DNA of 49,919 bases from Mycolicibacter sinensis (GCF_001667945.1 NZ_LZJK01000085.1:1-49919); one strand, 5' to 3'. Positions 25,867 to 34,149 are shown, numbered from the stretch's first letter. Numbers and translations are program-made. The notes: a model not told the origin generated them from the letters alone.

Positions 25867-26762
25867 TAAACCGGCACCGGCTTGCGCGCCTTGGCCAGCA
25901 GATCGGTGACGACCGGCCCCAGCTCGGCAGGATCCCAGCGGGCGCCCTTGTCGGCCTGCGGGCCGTGCGCCCAGCCCTCGGCGACGCGGATCTTGCCGCC
26001 CTCGACCTCGAACACCTTGCCGGTGACGTCTTTGGATTCCACACTGCCCAGCCACACCACCAGCGGGCTCACGTTCTCTGGGGCCATCGCGTCGAAGGCC
26101 TGGTCCTGGGTGTTCATCATGTCGGCGAACACGGTCTCGGTCATCCGGGTGCGCGCCGACGGGGCGATCGCGTTGACGGTGACGCCGTAGCGGCCCATCT
26201 CCGCAGAGGCGACCAGGGTCATCGCGGCGATACCGGCCTTGGCGGCGCTGTAGTTGGCCTGCCCGACGCTGCCCTGCAGGCCGGCCCCGGAACTGGTGTT
26301 GATGATCCGGGCGTCCACCGTCTCGCCGGCCTTGGACTTGGCCCGCCAATAGGCGGCGGCGTGCCGCATGGTGGCGAAGTGCCCCTTGAGGTGCACGGCG
26401 ACGACGGCGTCGAACTCCTCTTCGCTGGTGTTGGCGAACATCCGGTCCCGGACGATGCCGGCGTTGTTGACCAGCACGTCCAGCCCACCGAAGGCGTCGA
26501 CCGCGGTCTGGATCAACTGCTCGGCCTGGGCCCAGTCGGCCACGTTGGAGCCGTTGGCGACGGCTTCCCCCCCGGCGGCGACGATCTCATCGACCACGGC
26601 CTGGGCGGCGCTGCCCCCACCGGCCGGTGACCCGTCGAGGCCGACGCCGATGTCGTTGACCACCACCCGGGCGCCCTCGGCGGCGAACGCCAGCGCGTGC
26701 GCCCGCCCGATTCCGCCGCCGGCTCCGGTGACGATGACCACGCGGCCGTCGAGAAGTCCCAT
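25857..26762 (-). CDS. SDR family oxidoreductase (Rv3548c type)
   Basis: This 301-residue classical SDR has the NAD(P) motif VTGAGGGIGRAHALAFA at residues 11-27, NNAG in VLVNNAGIVRDRMF, a catalytic Ser in INTSSGAG and YSAAKAG. The C-terminal extension (EVEGGKIRVAEGWAHGPQADKG) resembles the dehydrogenase part of multifunctional enzyme 2, suggesting a 3-hydroxyacyl-CoA dehydrogenase type of reaction. An AGGAG lies nine bases before the ATG. It follows the other SDR gene in a leftward pair behind a KstR2 operator. The exact substrate is not established here. Confidence 0.9.
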   Translation of the reverse strand: MGLLDGRVVIVTGAGGGIGRAHALAFAAEGARVVVNDIGVGLDGSPAGGGSAAQAVVDEIVAAGGEAVANGSNVADWAQAEQLIQTAVDAFGGLDVLVNNAGIVRDRMFANTSEEEFDAVVAVHLKGHFATMRHAAAYWRAKSKAGETVDARIINTSSGAGLQGSVGQANYSAAKAGIAAMTLVASAEMGRYGVTVNAIAPSARTRMTETVFADMMNTQDQAFDAMAPENVSPLVVWLGSVESKDVTGKVFEVEGGKIRVAEGWAHGPQADKGARWDPAELGPVVTDLLAKARKPVPVYGA

Positions 26763-26791
26763 CAGTGCTGTCTCCTTTTTTTGGGGTCGAC

Positions 26792-27556
26792 TTACTTGTT
26801 CGCGCTGGATGCGTCGAGGTAGGCGGGGTTCTCGCCGCCACCGTGCACGGTAAGGCTGGCGCCAGTGACATAGGAAGCCAGATCGGAACTCAAAAATGCG
26901 GCTGTCCAACCGATTTCGGAGGGCTTGGCCAACCGGCCCAACGGCACGGTGGCGCCGACCGCGGCCACCGATTCGGCGTCGCCGTAGAACAGCTCGGACT
27001 GCTCGGTCTCGACCATGCCGACGACGATCGAGTTGATCCGCACCTTCGGCGCCCATTCGACGGCCAACGATGTGGTCAGGCTGTCCACCCCGGCCTTGGC
27101 CGCGCCGTAGGCCGCGGTGCCCGGTGACGGCCGACGGCCGCTGACACTGGTGATGTTGACGATCGAGCCCCCGCCGTCCTGGGTCTGCATGACCGCGTTG
27201 GCGTGCGTGGACACCAGCAGGGCACTGAGCAGATTCAGTTCGATGATCTTGCGACTGAAGTTGGCCGACGCATCGGCGGCAAATGCGAACGGCGAGCCGC
27301 CGGCATTGTTGACCACGACGTCGATCCGGCCGTGGGTGGCCACGACCGCCTCGATCAGTCCCCGGACCGCGTCGTCGTCGCGCACGTCGCAGGCGTGGAA
27401 CTCGTACGGCAGGCCCTCCACCGGGCGCCGGGCGCAGGTCACCACCGTCGCTCCCTGATCGGCGAAGACGGCGCTGATACCGGCGCCCACGCCGCGCACC
27501 CCGCCGGTCACCAGGACCACCTTGCCGGTCAAACCGAGGTTGATGGCGTCACGCAT
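26792..27556 (-). CDS. SDR family oxidoreductase (Rv3549c type)
   Basis: This 254-residue SDR begins MRDAINLGLTGKVVLVTGG. It has the cofactor motif TGGVRGVG, NNAG, the catalytic Ser in ITSVSGRR and YGAAKAGVDSL, and ends in a TVHGGGENPAYLDASSANK tail. The longer open frame upstream crosses the KstR2 operator and echA20 and is not used. It is the first gene of the leftward pair, 16 bp from the KstR2 operator, so it belongs to the ring C/D (HIP) regulon. Its reaction is not assigned. Confidence 0.9.
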   Translation of the reverse strand: MRDAINLGLTGKVVLVTGGVRGVGAGISAVFADQGATVVTCARRPVEGLPYEFHACDVRDDDAVRGLIEAVVATHGRIDVVVNNAGGSPFAFAADASANFSRKIIELNLLSALLVSTHANAVMQTQDGGGSIVNITSVSGRRPSPGTAAYGAAKAGVDSLTTSLAVEWAPKVRINSIVVGMVETEQSELFYGDAESVAAVGATVPLGRLAKPSEIGWTAAFLSSDLASYVTGASLTVHGGGENPAYLDASSANK

Positions 27557-27571
27557 TGTGCTAGCGTACCA

Positions 27572-27585
27572 AGCAAGTGCTTGCT
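27572..27585. promoter_or_regulatory. KstR2 operator between the SDR pair and echA20-ipdABC
   Basis: AGCAAGTGCTTGCT matches the KstR2 palindrome AnCAAGnnCTTGnT exactly. It lies 16 bp from the leftward SDR start and 42 bp before echA20, so one site probably serves both directions. KstR2 is released by HIP-CoA. Confidence 0.92.
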
Positions 27586-27626
27586 CAGGTACTGATGGCC
27601 CCCGACACGACAGGGAAAACCCGCCA

Positions 27627-28385
27627 ATGCCGATCACATCCAAGACCGTCGAGCCCGGGATCGTCGCGGTCACCGTCGACTTCCCGCCCGTCAACGCGCT
27701 GCCGTCCCGAGCCTGGTTCGAGCTGGGTGACGTCATCACCGCCGCCGGCAACGACATGTCCACCCACGCGGTGATCCTGCGTGCCGAGGGCCGCGGCTTC
27801 AACGCCGGCGTGGACATCAAGGAGATGCAGCACACCGAGGGCTTCACCGCCCTGATCGACGCCAACCGCGGCTGCTTCGCCGCCTTCAAGGCCGTCTACG
27901 AGTGCGCGGTGCCGGTGATCGCCGCGGTCAATGGCTTCTGCGTCGGCGGCGGGATCGGCCTGGTCGGAAACGCCGACGTGATCGTGGCTTCCGACGACGC
28001 CAAGTTCGGCCTGCCGGAGGTGGAACGCGGCGCGCTGGGTGCGGCCACCCACCTGTCCCGGCTGGTGCCGCAGCACATGATGCGCCGGTTGTTCTACACC
28101 GCGGCCACCGTGGACGCGGCCACCTTGCACCAGTACGGCTCGGTGCACGAGGTGGTGCCGCGCGCCGAGCTCGACGAATCCGCCCTGCGGGTGGCCCGCG
28201 ACATCGCCGCCAAGGACACCCGGGTGATCCGGGCCGCCAAAGAGGCGCTCAACCTCATCGACGTGCAGAAGGTCAACTCCAGCTACCGGATGGAGCAGGG
28301 CTTCACCTTCGAGCTCAACCTCGCCGGCGTCGCCGACGAACACCGCGACGCGTTCGCCGGTACCGAGAAGGGCGCCAAGAAATGA
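27627..28385 (+). CDS. echA20: EchA20, ring D-opening crotonase-family hydrolase
   Basis: This 252-residue crotonase-fold protein has an oxyanion-hole region in LRAEGRGFNAGVDIKEM and NGFCVGGGIGLVGNADVIVA. In the characterised HIP pathway EchA20 hydrolytically opens ring D of the indene-carboxyl-CoA intermediate. The ATG at 27627 gives the family N-terminus MPITSKTVEPGIVAVTV; an upstream open frame through the operator is discarded. Its stop overlaps the ipdA ATG by four bases. It corresponds to Rv3550. Confidence 0.93.
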   Translation: MPITSKTVEPGIVAVTVDFPPVNALPSRAWFELGDVITAAGNDMSTHAVILRAEGRGFNAGVDIKEMQHTEGFTALIDANRGCFAAFKAVYECAVPVIAAVNGFCVGGGIGLVGNADVIVASDDAKFGLPEVERGALGAATHLSRLVPQHMMRRLFYTAATVDAATLHQYGSVHEVVPRAELDESALRVARDIAAKDTRVIRAAKEALNLIDVQKVNSSYRMEQGFTFELNLAGVADEHRDAFAGTEKGAKK

Positions 28386-29260
28386 GCAAGCTGACCACAC
28401 TCGACGACGCCGTCGCCGAGCTGCGCGACGGCATGACCATCGGCATCGGTGGCTGGGGGTCGCGGCGTAAGCCGATGGCGTTCGTCCGCGCCATCCTGCG
28501 CACCGACGTCAAGGACCTGACCGTGGTGACCTACGGCGGGCCGGATCTGGGGCTGCTGTGCTCGGCGGGCAAGGTGCGCCGGGCCTACTACGGCTTCGTC
28601 TCGCTGGACTCGCCGCCGTTCTACGACCCGTGGTTCGCGCGCGCCCGCACCACCGGCGCCATCGAGGCCCGCGAGATGGACGAGGGCATGCTGCGCTGCG
28701 GGCTGCAGGCCGCGGCCCAGCGGCTGCCGTTCCTGCCGATCCGGGCCGGTCTGGGCAGCTCGGTGATCGACTTCTGGGAGGGCGAGCTCAAGACCGTCAC
28801 CTCGCCGTATCCCGTTGAGGGCGGCCACGAGACCCTGGTCGCGATGCCGGCGCTGAACCTGGACGCCGCGTTCGTGCACATGAACATCGGCGATGAGCGC
28901 GGCAACGCCGCCTACACCGGGATCGACCCGTACTTCGACGACCTGTTCCTGATGTCGGCGCAGCGCCGGTTCCTGTCGGTGGAGAAGATCGTGTCCACCG
29001 AGGAACTGATGGCCGCATCGATCCCGCAGACCCAGATCATCAACCGGATGATGGTCGATCGCGTGGTGGAGGCACCCAACGGAGCCCACTTCACCATTGG
29101 CGCAGCCGATTACGGCCGCGACGAGAAGTTCCAGCGGCACTACGCCGAGGCCGCCAAGTCCGACGAGACCTGGGCGGAGTTCAAGGCCACCTATCTGTCC
29201 GGTAGCGAAGACGACTACCAGGCGGCGGTTAAGGCATTCGGAGCGGAGGCCCAAGCATGA
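28382..29260 (+). CDS. ipdA: COCHEA-CoA hydrolase subunit IpdA
   Basis: This 292-residue protein belongs to the class I CoA-transferase alpha-subunit family. The N-terminus DGMTIGIGGWGSRRKPMAFVRAIL is the GxGG-type CoA-binding loop, and YPVEGGHETLVAMPALNLDAAFVHMNIGD is typical of the fold. IpdA and IpdB form a heteromer that opens ring C of the last cyclic HIP intermediate by a hydrolase reaction rather than CoA transfer. Four-base overlaps on both sides place it within echA20-ipdA-ipdB-ipdC, matching Rv3551. Confidence 0.94.
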   Translation: MSKLTTLDDAVAELRDGMTIGIGGWGSRRKPMAFVRAILRTDVKDLTVVTYGGPDLGLLCSAGKVRRAYYGFVSLDSPPFYDPWFARARTTGAIEAREMDEGMLRCGLQAAAQRLPFLPIRAGLGSSVIDFWEGELKTVTSPYPVEGGHETLVAMPALNLDAAFVHMNIGDERGNAAYTGIDPYFDDLFLMSAQRRFLSVEKIVSTEELMAASIPQTQIINRMMVDRVVEAPNGAHFTIGAADYGRDEKFQRHYAEAAKSDETWAEFKATYLSGSEDDYQAAVKAFGAEAQA

Positions 29261-30009
29261 CCGACTCACCCACTCGCGCCGAGATCTGCGCGGTCGCCTG
29301 TGCCGAGCTGTTCCGCGACGCCGGCGAGATCATGGCCTCACCCATGGCTACGGTGCCCTCGGTCGGCGCCCGGCTGGCCCGCCTGACCTTCTCCCCCGAC
29401 CTGGTGCTCACCGACGGGGAGGCTCGCATCCTGGCCGACACCCCGGCGATCGGCAAGGTCGGGCCGCTGGAAGGCTGGATGCCGTTCAACCGGGTCTTCG
29501 AGACCCTGTCGTGGGGCCGGCGCCATGTGATCATGGGCGCCAACCAGATTGACCGCTACGGCAATCAGAACCTGAGCGCGTTCGGTCCGCTGCAGCAGCC
29601 CACCCGGCAGATGTTCGGGGTCCGCGGCGCCCCCGGCAACACCATCAACCACACCACCAGCTACTGGGTGGGCGCGCACTCGTCGCGGGTGTTCTGCGAG
29701 GCCGTCGACATCGTCTCCGGCATCGGCTACGACAAGGTCGACCCGGCCAACCCCGCGTTCCGGTTCTTCAACCTGGGTGGGGTGGTGACCAACCTCGGGG
29801 TGTTCGACTTCGGCGGCCCTTCGCATCAGATGCGCGCCGTCTCGCTGCACCCCGGCGTCACCGCCGACGAGGTCGCCGAGAACACCTCCTTCGAGGTGCA
29901 CGGGCTGGCCGAGGCCGCCACGACCCGGCTGCCGGAGGTCGAGGAACTGCGGTTGATCCGTGAGGTCATCGACCCGAAATCGCTGCGGGACAAAGAAGTC
30001 CGGGCATGA
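29257..30009 (+). CDS. ipdB: COCHEA-CoA hydrolase subunit IpdB
   Basis: This 250-residue CoA-transferase beta-subunit-like protein shows FNRVFETLSWGRRHVIMGANQIDRYGNQNLSAFG and GVRGAPGNTINHTTSYWVG, both characteristic of IpdB. It pairs with IpdA for ring C hydrolysis. The start overlaps ipdA and the stop overlaps ipdC (ATGA each), so the three are translated together. It matches Rv3552. Confidence 0.94.
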   Translation: MTDSPTRAEICAVACAELFRDAGEIMASPMATVPSVGARLARLTFSPDLVLTDGEARILADTPAIGKVGPLEGWMPFNRVFETLSWGRRHVIMGANQIDRYGNQNLSAFGPLQQPTRQMFGVRGAPGNTINHTTSYWVGAHSSRVFCEAVDIVSGIGYDKVDPANPAFRFFNLGGVVTNLGVFDFGGPSHQMRAVSLHPGVTADEVAENTSFEVHGLAEAATTRLPEVEELRLIREVIDPKSLRDKEVRA

Positions 30010-31076
30010 GTCGGCTGAAGACCCCGCTGACCACACTGGTCGGCATCGAACATCCCGTCGTGCAGACCGGGATGGGCTGGGTGGCCGGTGCCCGATTGGT
30101 TTCGGCCACCGCCAACGCCGGCGGGCTGGGCATCCTGGCCTCGGCGACCATGACCATCGACGAACTGGCCGCTGCCATTTCGAAGGTCAAGGCCGCCACC
30201 GACAAGCCGTTCGGCGTCAACATCCGCGCCGACGCCTCCGACGCCGGCGACCGGGTGGATCTGATGATCCGCGAAGGCGTCAAGGTGGCGTCGTTCGCGC
30301 TGGCGCCCAAGGCCGAGCTGATCGCCAAGCTCAAAGAGGCCGGCTCGGTGGTGATCCCGTCGGTCGGTGCGGCCAAGCACGCCAAGAAGGTGGCGTCCTG
30401 GGGCGCCGACGCGGTGATCGTGCAGGGCGGCGAGGGCGGCGGGCACACCGGCCCGGTCGCCACCACGCTGCTGCTGCCGTCGGTGCTTGACGCCGTCGCC
30501 GGTACCGGGGTTCAGGTGATCGCCGCCGGCGGGTTCTTCGACGGCCGCGGCCTGGCCGCCGCGCTGTCTTACGGTGCGACCGGCGTCGCGATGGGCACCC
30601 GGTTCCTGCTCACCTCGGATTCGACCGTTCCGGACGCGGTCAAGCAGCGCTACCTTGCTGCGGATTTGAGCGGCACCGTCGTCTCGACCCGGGTCGACGG
30701 CATGCCGCACCGGGTGCTGCGTACCGAACTGGTGGAGAAGCTCGAAAGCGGTTCGCGGGCACGCGGTTTCAGCGCCGCCATCCGCAACGCGGCGAAGTTC
30801 AAGAAGATGTCGGGCATGTCGTGGCCGACCATGGTGCGGGACGGCCTGGCGATGCGACACGGCAAGGAACTCACCTGGTCACAGGTGCTGATGGCCGCCA
30901 ACACCCCGATGCTCTTGAAGGCAGGCCTGGTAGAAGGCAACACCGAAGCCGGCGTGCTGGCCTCGGGCCAAGTCGCCGGCATCCTCGACAACCTGCCGTC
31001 GTGCGCGGAGCTGATCAGCTCGATCGTCGACGAAGCGGTCACCCACCTGCAGTCGGCCTCCTCGCTGATCACCTAA
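30006..31076 (+). CDS. ipdC: IpdC, FMN-dependent nitronate-monooxygenase-like reductase
   Basis: This 356-residue TIM-barrel protein is of the nitronate monooxygenase / 2-nitropropane dioxygenase type. It has PVVQTGMGWVAGARLVSATANAGG near the N-terminus, the phosphate-binding VQGGEGGGHTGPVATTLLLP near residue 150, and ATGVAMGTRFLLTSDS. In the HIP pathway IpdC acts with IpdF on the 5-hydroxy branch of the indane-carboxyl-CoA intermediate. It closes the echA20-ipdABC operon; palindrome B copy 1 begins five bases after its stop and probably ends the transcript. In M. tuberculosis fdxB would follow; it is absent here. Confidence 0.93.
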   Translation: MSRLKTPLTTLVGIEHPVVQTGMGWVAGARLVSATANAGGLGILASATMTIDELAAAISKVKAATDKPFGVNIRADASDAGDRVDLMIREGVKVASFALAPKAELIAKLKEAGSVVIPSVGAAKHAKKVASWGADAVIVQGGEGGGHTGPVATTLLLPSVLDAVAGTGVQVIAAGGFFDGRGLAAALSYGATGVAMGTRFLLTSDSTVPDAVKQRYLAADLSGTVVSTRVDGMPHRVLRTELVEKLESGSRARGFSAAIRNAAKFKKMSGMSWPTMVRDGLAMRHGKELTWSQVLMAANTPMLLKAGLVEGNTEAGVLASGQVAGILDNLPSCAELISSIVDEAVTHLQSASSLIT

Positions 31077-31080
31077 CCTC

Positions 31081-31134
31081 GAGTCGGAATCTCACGACGC
31101 GACACGCGGTGGGTGCGTCACGAGATTCCGATTC
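31081..31134. repeat. 54-bp palindrome B, copy 1
   Basis: The left arm GAGTCGGAATCTCACGACGC and the inverted right arm (31115-31134) pair with three mismatches around a 14-base centre starting GACACGC. It lies between convergent ipdC and the DUF559-type gene. The stop codon of the latter is inside it, and about 14 C-terminal residues of that protein are encoded by the palindrome. Copies 2 and 3 are at 32064-32117 and 47086-47139. Confidence 0.9.
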
Positions 31135-32048
31135 GCGCCCCGGCCGGGCCATCCGGCCACGCGCATCGCGTCTTGCACTCGGGCGATCAACGTCGCCCGC
31201 CGGTAGCGCAGCAGCTCCGCGCTGACGCGGATGATCACCCAGCCGAGCTCGGCCAGCGCTGCCTGACGATCAATGTCTCGCTGCCGTTGCTTCGGGTCGG
31301 TCCAGTGCTGCGGGCCGTCGTACTCGATGCCGACCCTCAATTCCCGATACCCCATATCGAGCCGGCCCACGAATTCGCCGAACCCGTCATGGACCACGAT
31401 CTGGGTCTCCGGCCACGGCAAGCCGGCGTCGATCAGCGCCAGCCGGGTACGGCTCTCCTGGGGCGACTCCGACCCGCTGTCGACCAGCGGCAGGATTCTC
31501 CGTAGCCCGTTGACACCACGGGCGCCGGGATGCGCGGCGATGACGGCCTCAACTTCAGCGATCCCGATGCCGGTGGCGTTGGCCAGCGCATCGAGGCGCT
31601 GCACGCCGGTCACCCGCGACCGCGTTCGGCGTCCGATGTCGAAAGCAGTCCGCGCTGCGGTGGTGACCGCAATGTCGTCGACGGTCGTCAACTCGCCGGG
31701 CTTGAGAACCTCATTGTGCGCGACAAGCTTCGGCGGCGCCTTCTGGTTGTCGTGGACCAGTTCAGCGGGCAGTGCCGCGTCCACCCACTTCGAGCCCAGC
31801 AGCGCCGCAGCGGAGTTGCCCGCCACCACGCCGCGCCGCCGCGACCACAGCCACGCCGCCGTCGCGCGCTGCCGCGCGGTCAGCTCGATGCCCCACGGAA
31901 CGTAGACGCCCGGGTAGACCGGCTGGTACAGCGTCCGCATCGTCCGCTCGGGAATGAGCCTGTCGGCCAATGCCTCGGGTCCCAGGAACGGCCAATCCAA
32001 TTCGTCCACAGCCGAAGCGTGGCAGTCGGCGATAGCCGGTGCCGACAC
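31092..32048 (-). CDS. DUF559 (PD-(D/E)XK-like) protein with AbiEi-like N-terminus, copy B
   Basis: This protein has 318 residues from a GTG at 32048. The architecture equals copy A at 15497-16336: YQPVYPGVYVPWGIELTARQRATAAWLWSRRRGVVAGNSAAALLGSKWVD at the N-terminal part and IEYDGPQHWTDPKQRQRDIDRQ with LGWVIIRVSAE at the DUF559 end. The last residues (NRNLVTHPPRVAS) come from palindrome B, as if the repeat had been added to the 3' end of the gene. A later GTG near residue 14 is a possible start. Flanked on both sides by copies of palindrome B. Nuclease activity is inferred from fold motifs only. Confidence 0.8.
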   Translation of the reverse strand: MSAPAIADCHASAVDELDWPFLGPEALADRLIPERTMRTLYQPVYPGVYVPWGIELTARQRATAAWLWSRRRGVVAGNSAAALLGSKWVDAALPAELVHDNQKAPPKLVAHNEVLKPGELTTVDDIAVTTAARTAFDIGRRTRSRVTGVQRLDALANATGIGIAEVEAVIAAHPGARGVNGLRRILPLVDSGSESPQESRTRLALIDAGLPWPETQIVVHDGFGEFVGRLDMGYRELRVGIEYDGPQHWTDPKQRQRDIDRQAALAELGWVIIRVSAELLRYRRATLIARVQDAMRVAGWPGRGANRNLVTHPPRVAS

Positions 32049-32057
32049 TTATCCACA
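32049..32057 (+). promoter_or_regulatory. DnaA-box-like nonamer TTATCCACA next to palindrome B copy 2
   Basis: This is the same nonamer as at 16387-16395 and is again between a DUF559-type gene and its upstream palindrome, here six bases from the palindrome and directly upstream of the GTG. It could be a DnaA site, a protein-binding element of the unit, or a promoter element (TGTGGATAA on the gene strand). Confidence 0.4.
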
Positions 32058-32063
32058 GAGCCC

Positions 32064-32117
32064 GAGTCGGAATCTCACGACGCGACACGCTGTGGTGGCG
32101 TCGCGAGATTCCGACTC
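32064..32117. repeat. 54-bp palindrome B, copy 2
   Basis: The left arm is identical over 20 bases to copy 1, and the inverted right arm GCGTCGCGAGATTCCGACTC pairs with two mismatches. The 14-base centre again starts GACACGC. It lies between the DUF559-type gene and the VOC gene, whose stop is 19 bases away. Confidence 0.9.
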
Positions 32118-32135
32118 GAAGCAAAGGCCGTCGGG

Positions 32136-32522
32136 CTAGACCTCGACCACCATCAGGGTGTGCCCACTCGGGTCGCGGAAGAAGAACATCGGCGGGACCG
32201 GCGCCCCCATCCGGGCCACCTGTGCGTCGACGTCGACCCCGAGTTCACGCATCGCGGTGTGGGTGGCGTCGATATCGTCGGTGGTCAGCGTGATGCCCGT
32301 TTCCATCGGCACCACCGGCACGCCCTCTTGCGGCGGAGCCAGCGCGATACCGGTCGAGCCCTCGGGCGGGTAGACCTCGATCCACCGGTAGCCGCCGCCG
32401 AACTCCTCGTCGGTGCGCTTCTCAAAGCCGAGCGACTCGTAGAACGCAACCGCCTTGTCCTGTTCGGGCGTCGCCACGCATACCAGGTTGATCGTCTTCA
32501 GGCCGATCTTGGTGGGACTCAT
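32136..32522 (-). CDS. VOC superfamily (glyoxalase/dioxygenase-fold) protein
   Basis: This 128-residue single VOC module begins MSPTKIGLKTINLVCVATPEQDKAVAFYESLGFEKRTD and ends with the second beta-alpha-beta unit PPMFFFRDPSGHTLMVVEV. Two consecutive ATGs exist (32525, 32522); the second has better spacing from AAGGAG. VOC proteins range from glyoxalases to antibiotic-binding proteins, and this one cannot be placed further. It lies 21 bp after the DUF899 gene and may be in its transcript. Confidence 0.85.
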   Translation of the reverse strand: MSPTKIGLKTINLVCVATPEQDKAVAFYESLGFEKRTDEEFGGGYRWIEVYPPEGSTGIALAPPQEGVPVVPMETGITLTTDDIDATHTAMRELGVDVDAQVARMGAPVPPMFFFRDPSGHTLMVVEV

Positions 32523-32543
32523 CATGCTCCTTCTGGGTTGGGA

Positions 32544-33230
32544 TTACTCGGTACCGTATGCCTGGGCGATCTCCGCAGAGCCCGCCCAGCGGCTGAAGGT
32601 GGGATACTGCGGCCAGCCGTCCGGAGATTCCTGCCATACCTCCTGGCGCCCGTAGGGCAGGACGTCCAGCAGGCCGAACACGTGGCCGAGCTGTTCGCAG
32701 CCCCGGCCGGTCGTGTGCCAGGTGCGATACACCGTGTCGCCATGGCGCAGAAAGACATTCAGTGCGAACTGGCCACCCGGCGGGGCGCCGACGTCGGCGC
32801 CGAACGGACTTCCGGCGGTGCTGTACCAGTCCATCCGGTTGCCGACCCGACGCTTGTAGGCGAGCGCTTCATCGATCGGGCCCTGGGTGACGATGACGAA
32901 CCGTGCGTCGTAGTCGGCCAAAAACTCCAACCGGGTGAACTGCGAGGTGAACCCGGTACATCCCGGACACTGCCACTCCTGGCCGGGAAACCACATGTGG
33001 TGGTAGACGATCAGCTGGTGTTTGCCGTCGAAGACATCGGCCAGCCGCACCGGCCCGTTCTCGCCTTCGAGTACGTAGTCGGCCATGGCGACCATCGGCA
33101 GCCGGCGACGTTGCGCCGCGATCGCATCGAGTTCACGGGTGGCCGCCTTCTCCCGGACCCGCAGCGCATCCAGCTCCCGCTGCCACGTCGATTGGTCCAC
33201 CACCGGCGGCAACCCCAAAGTCGTCGACAC
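32544..33230 (-). CDS. DUF899 (thioredoxin-like) family protein
   Basis: This 228-residue protein from GTG 33230 begins MSTTLGLPPVVDQSTWQREL. Family features are KAATRELDAIAAQRRRLPMV, LADVFDGKHQLIVYHHMWFPG, and a CPGC pair in EWQCPGCTGFTSQF that resembles a thioredoxin-type motif. A GGGAGG ribosome site five bases upstream supports this GTG over a longer frame that reads through the operator. DUF899 proteins are thioredoxin-fold proteins of unclear function, often under TetR or similar control. It is divergent from a TetR gene across an inverted-repeat operator. Confidence 0.86.
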   Translation of the reverse strand: MSTTLGLPPVVDQSTWQRELDALRVREKAATRELDAIAAQRRRLPMVAMADYVLEGENGPVRLADVFDGKHQLIVYHHMWFPGQEWQCPGCTGFTSQFTRLEFLADYDARFVIVTQGPIDEALAYKRRVGNRMDWYSTAGSPFGADVGAPPGGQFALNVFLRHGDTVYRTWHTTGRGCEQLGHVFGLLDVLPYGRQEVWQESPDGWPQYPTFSRWAGSAEIAQAYGTE

Positions 33231-33248
33231 GAAAGCCTCCCGCGGAAT

Positions 33249-33287
33249 GTGTACGGCGTCTACATTGAGTATGTTGACACCGTACAC
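33249..33287. promoter_or_regulatory. Inverted-repeat operator between DUF899 and TetR genes
   Basis: GTGTACGGCGTC (33249-33260) and GACACCGTACAC (33276-33287) are inverted copies with one mismatch separated by 15 AT-richer bases. The element fills the divergent 82 bp gap, as expected for an autoregulating TetR repressor. The adjacent TetR (33313) is the likely binder. Confidence 0.7.
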
Positions 33288-33312
33288 TTCGACTCGAGGG
33301 GGCTGTCAAGAG

Positions 33313-34149
33313 GTGGCTGGAACAAAGGCCGGTTATCACCATGGCGATCTGTGCGCAGCACTGATCGACGCCGGCTTGCAGCTCACCCGAACCGGCGGCC
33401 CGGAGGCACTGACCATCCGGGAGGCGACCCGGCGCGCCGGGGTGTCCCCCAACGCCGCCTACCGTCACTTCGCGGACCGCGAGGCGCTGCTCAGCGCCGT
33501 GGCAACAGCCATCCAGGACCGGATGGCCGCGCGCATGTTCCCATCGGTGAACCGGCGCGGGTCGGCACAGACCCGCGCGCTCAATCAGCTACGCGCAGTG
33601 GGCTTGGGCTATATCGAGTTCGCACTGGACGAGCCGGGGTGGTTCGCCGTGGCGTTCTTCGGCGGTTCAGCGAGCCTCGACGGAGGAGAGGCGAAGCTGG
33701 GACCGCCGCACGAATCCAGCGGTTCAGCGAGCCTCGACGGAGGAGAGGCGAAGCTGGGACCGCCGCACAAATCCGGCGGTTCAGCGAGCCTCGACGGAGG
33801 AGAGGCGAAGCTGGGACCGCCGCACGAATCCGGCGGTTCAGCGAGCCTCGACGGAGGAGAGGCGAAGCTGGGACCGCCGCACAAATCCAGCGGTTCCGAC
33901 CTCAGCGCACTCGGCGACGATCGGGTTCCACCGCCGTTTCGCGCCCTGGTGGATGCCCTCGACGCGATGACCGATGCCGGTGTGCTGCAACCGAACCGGC
34001 GCGCCGGTGCGGAGTGGCCGTGCTGGTCGGCGGTACACGGATTCGCCGAGCTGGCGCTGCATGGACCGCTGCGGGGCACCAGCCGCCGCGAGTTGGAAGC
34101 CCTGGCCCGACGCACCGTCGACGACGTCATCTCCGGGCTGGTCCATTAG
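33313..34149 (+). CDS. TetR family regulator with an in-frame four-unit repeat
   Basis: This 278-residue protein starts at GTG 33313 (MAGTKAGYHHGDLCAALIDA). The N-terminal helix-turn-helix is clear (LTIREATRRAGVSPNAAYRHFADREALL). Residues 118-193 are four copies of a 19-residue unit GSASLDGGEAKLGPPHxS, after which the ligand domain resumes (LSALGDDRVPPPFRALVDALDAM). Without the repeat the protein is about 202 residues, a normal TetR length. The insertion lies in the ligand-binding domain and its effect on function is unknown. It is divergent from the DUF899 gene, which it probably represses. Confidence 0.85.
   Translation: MAGTKAGYHHGDLCAALIDAGLQLTRTGGPEALTIREATRRAGVSPNAAYRHFADREALLSAVATAIQDRMAARMFPSVNRRGSAQTRALNQLRAVGLGYIEFALDEPGWFAVAFFGGSASLDGGEAKLGPPHESSGSASLDGGEAKLGPPHKSGGSASLDGGEAKLGPPHESGGSASLDGGEAKLGPPHKSSGSDLSALGDDRVPPPFRALVDALDAMTDAGVLQPNRRAGAEWPCWSAVHGFAELALHGPLRGTSRRELEALARRTVDDVISGLVH
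33664..33891. repeat. Tandem repeat, four units of 57 bp, inside the TetR gene
   Basis: Units occupy 33664-33720, 33721-33777, 33778-33834 and 33835-33891. They are almost identical, differing mainly at the final bases (CACGAATCC or CACAAATCC; AGC or GGC). The length is a multiple of three, so copy-number change keeps the frame. This is a minisatellite (VNTR/MIRU-like) locus. Confidence 0.95.

Noticed and set aside
33664..33891. Possible CRISPR array
   Set aside because: The 57 bp units are directly contiguous without spacers, are in frame within a gene, and there are no cas genes nearby.
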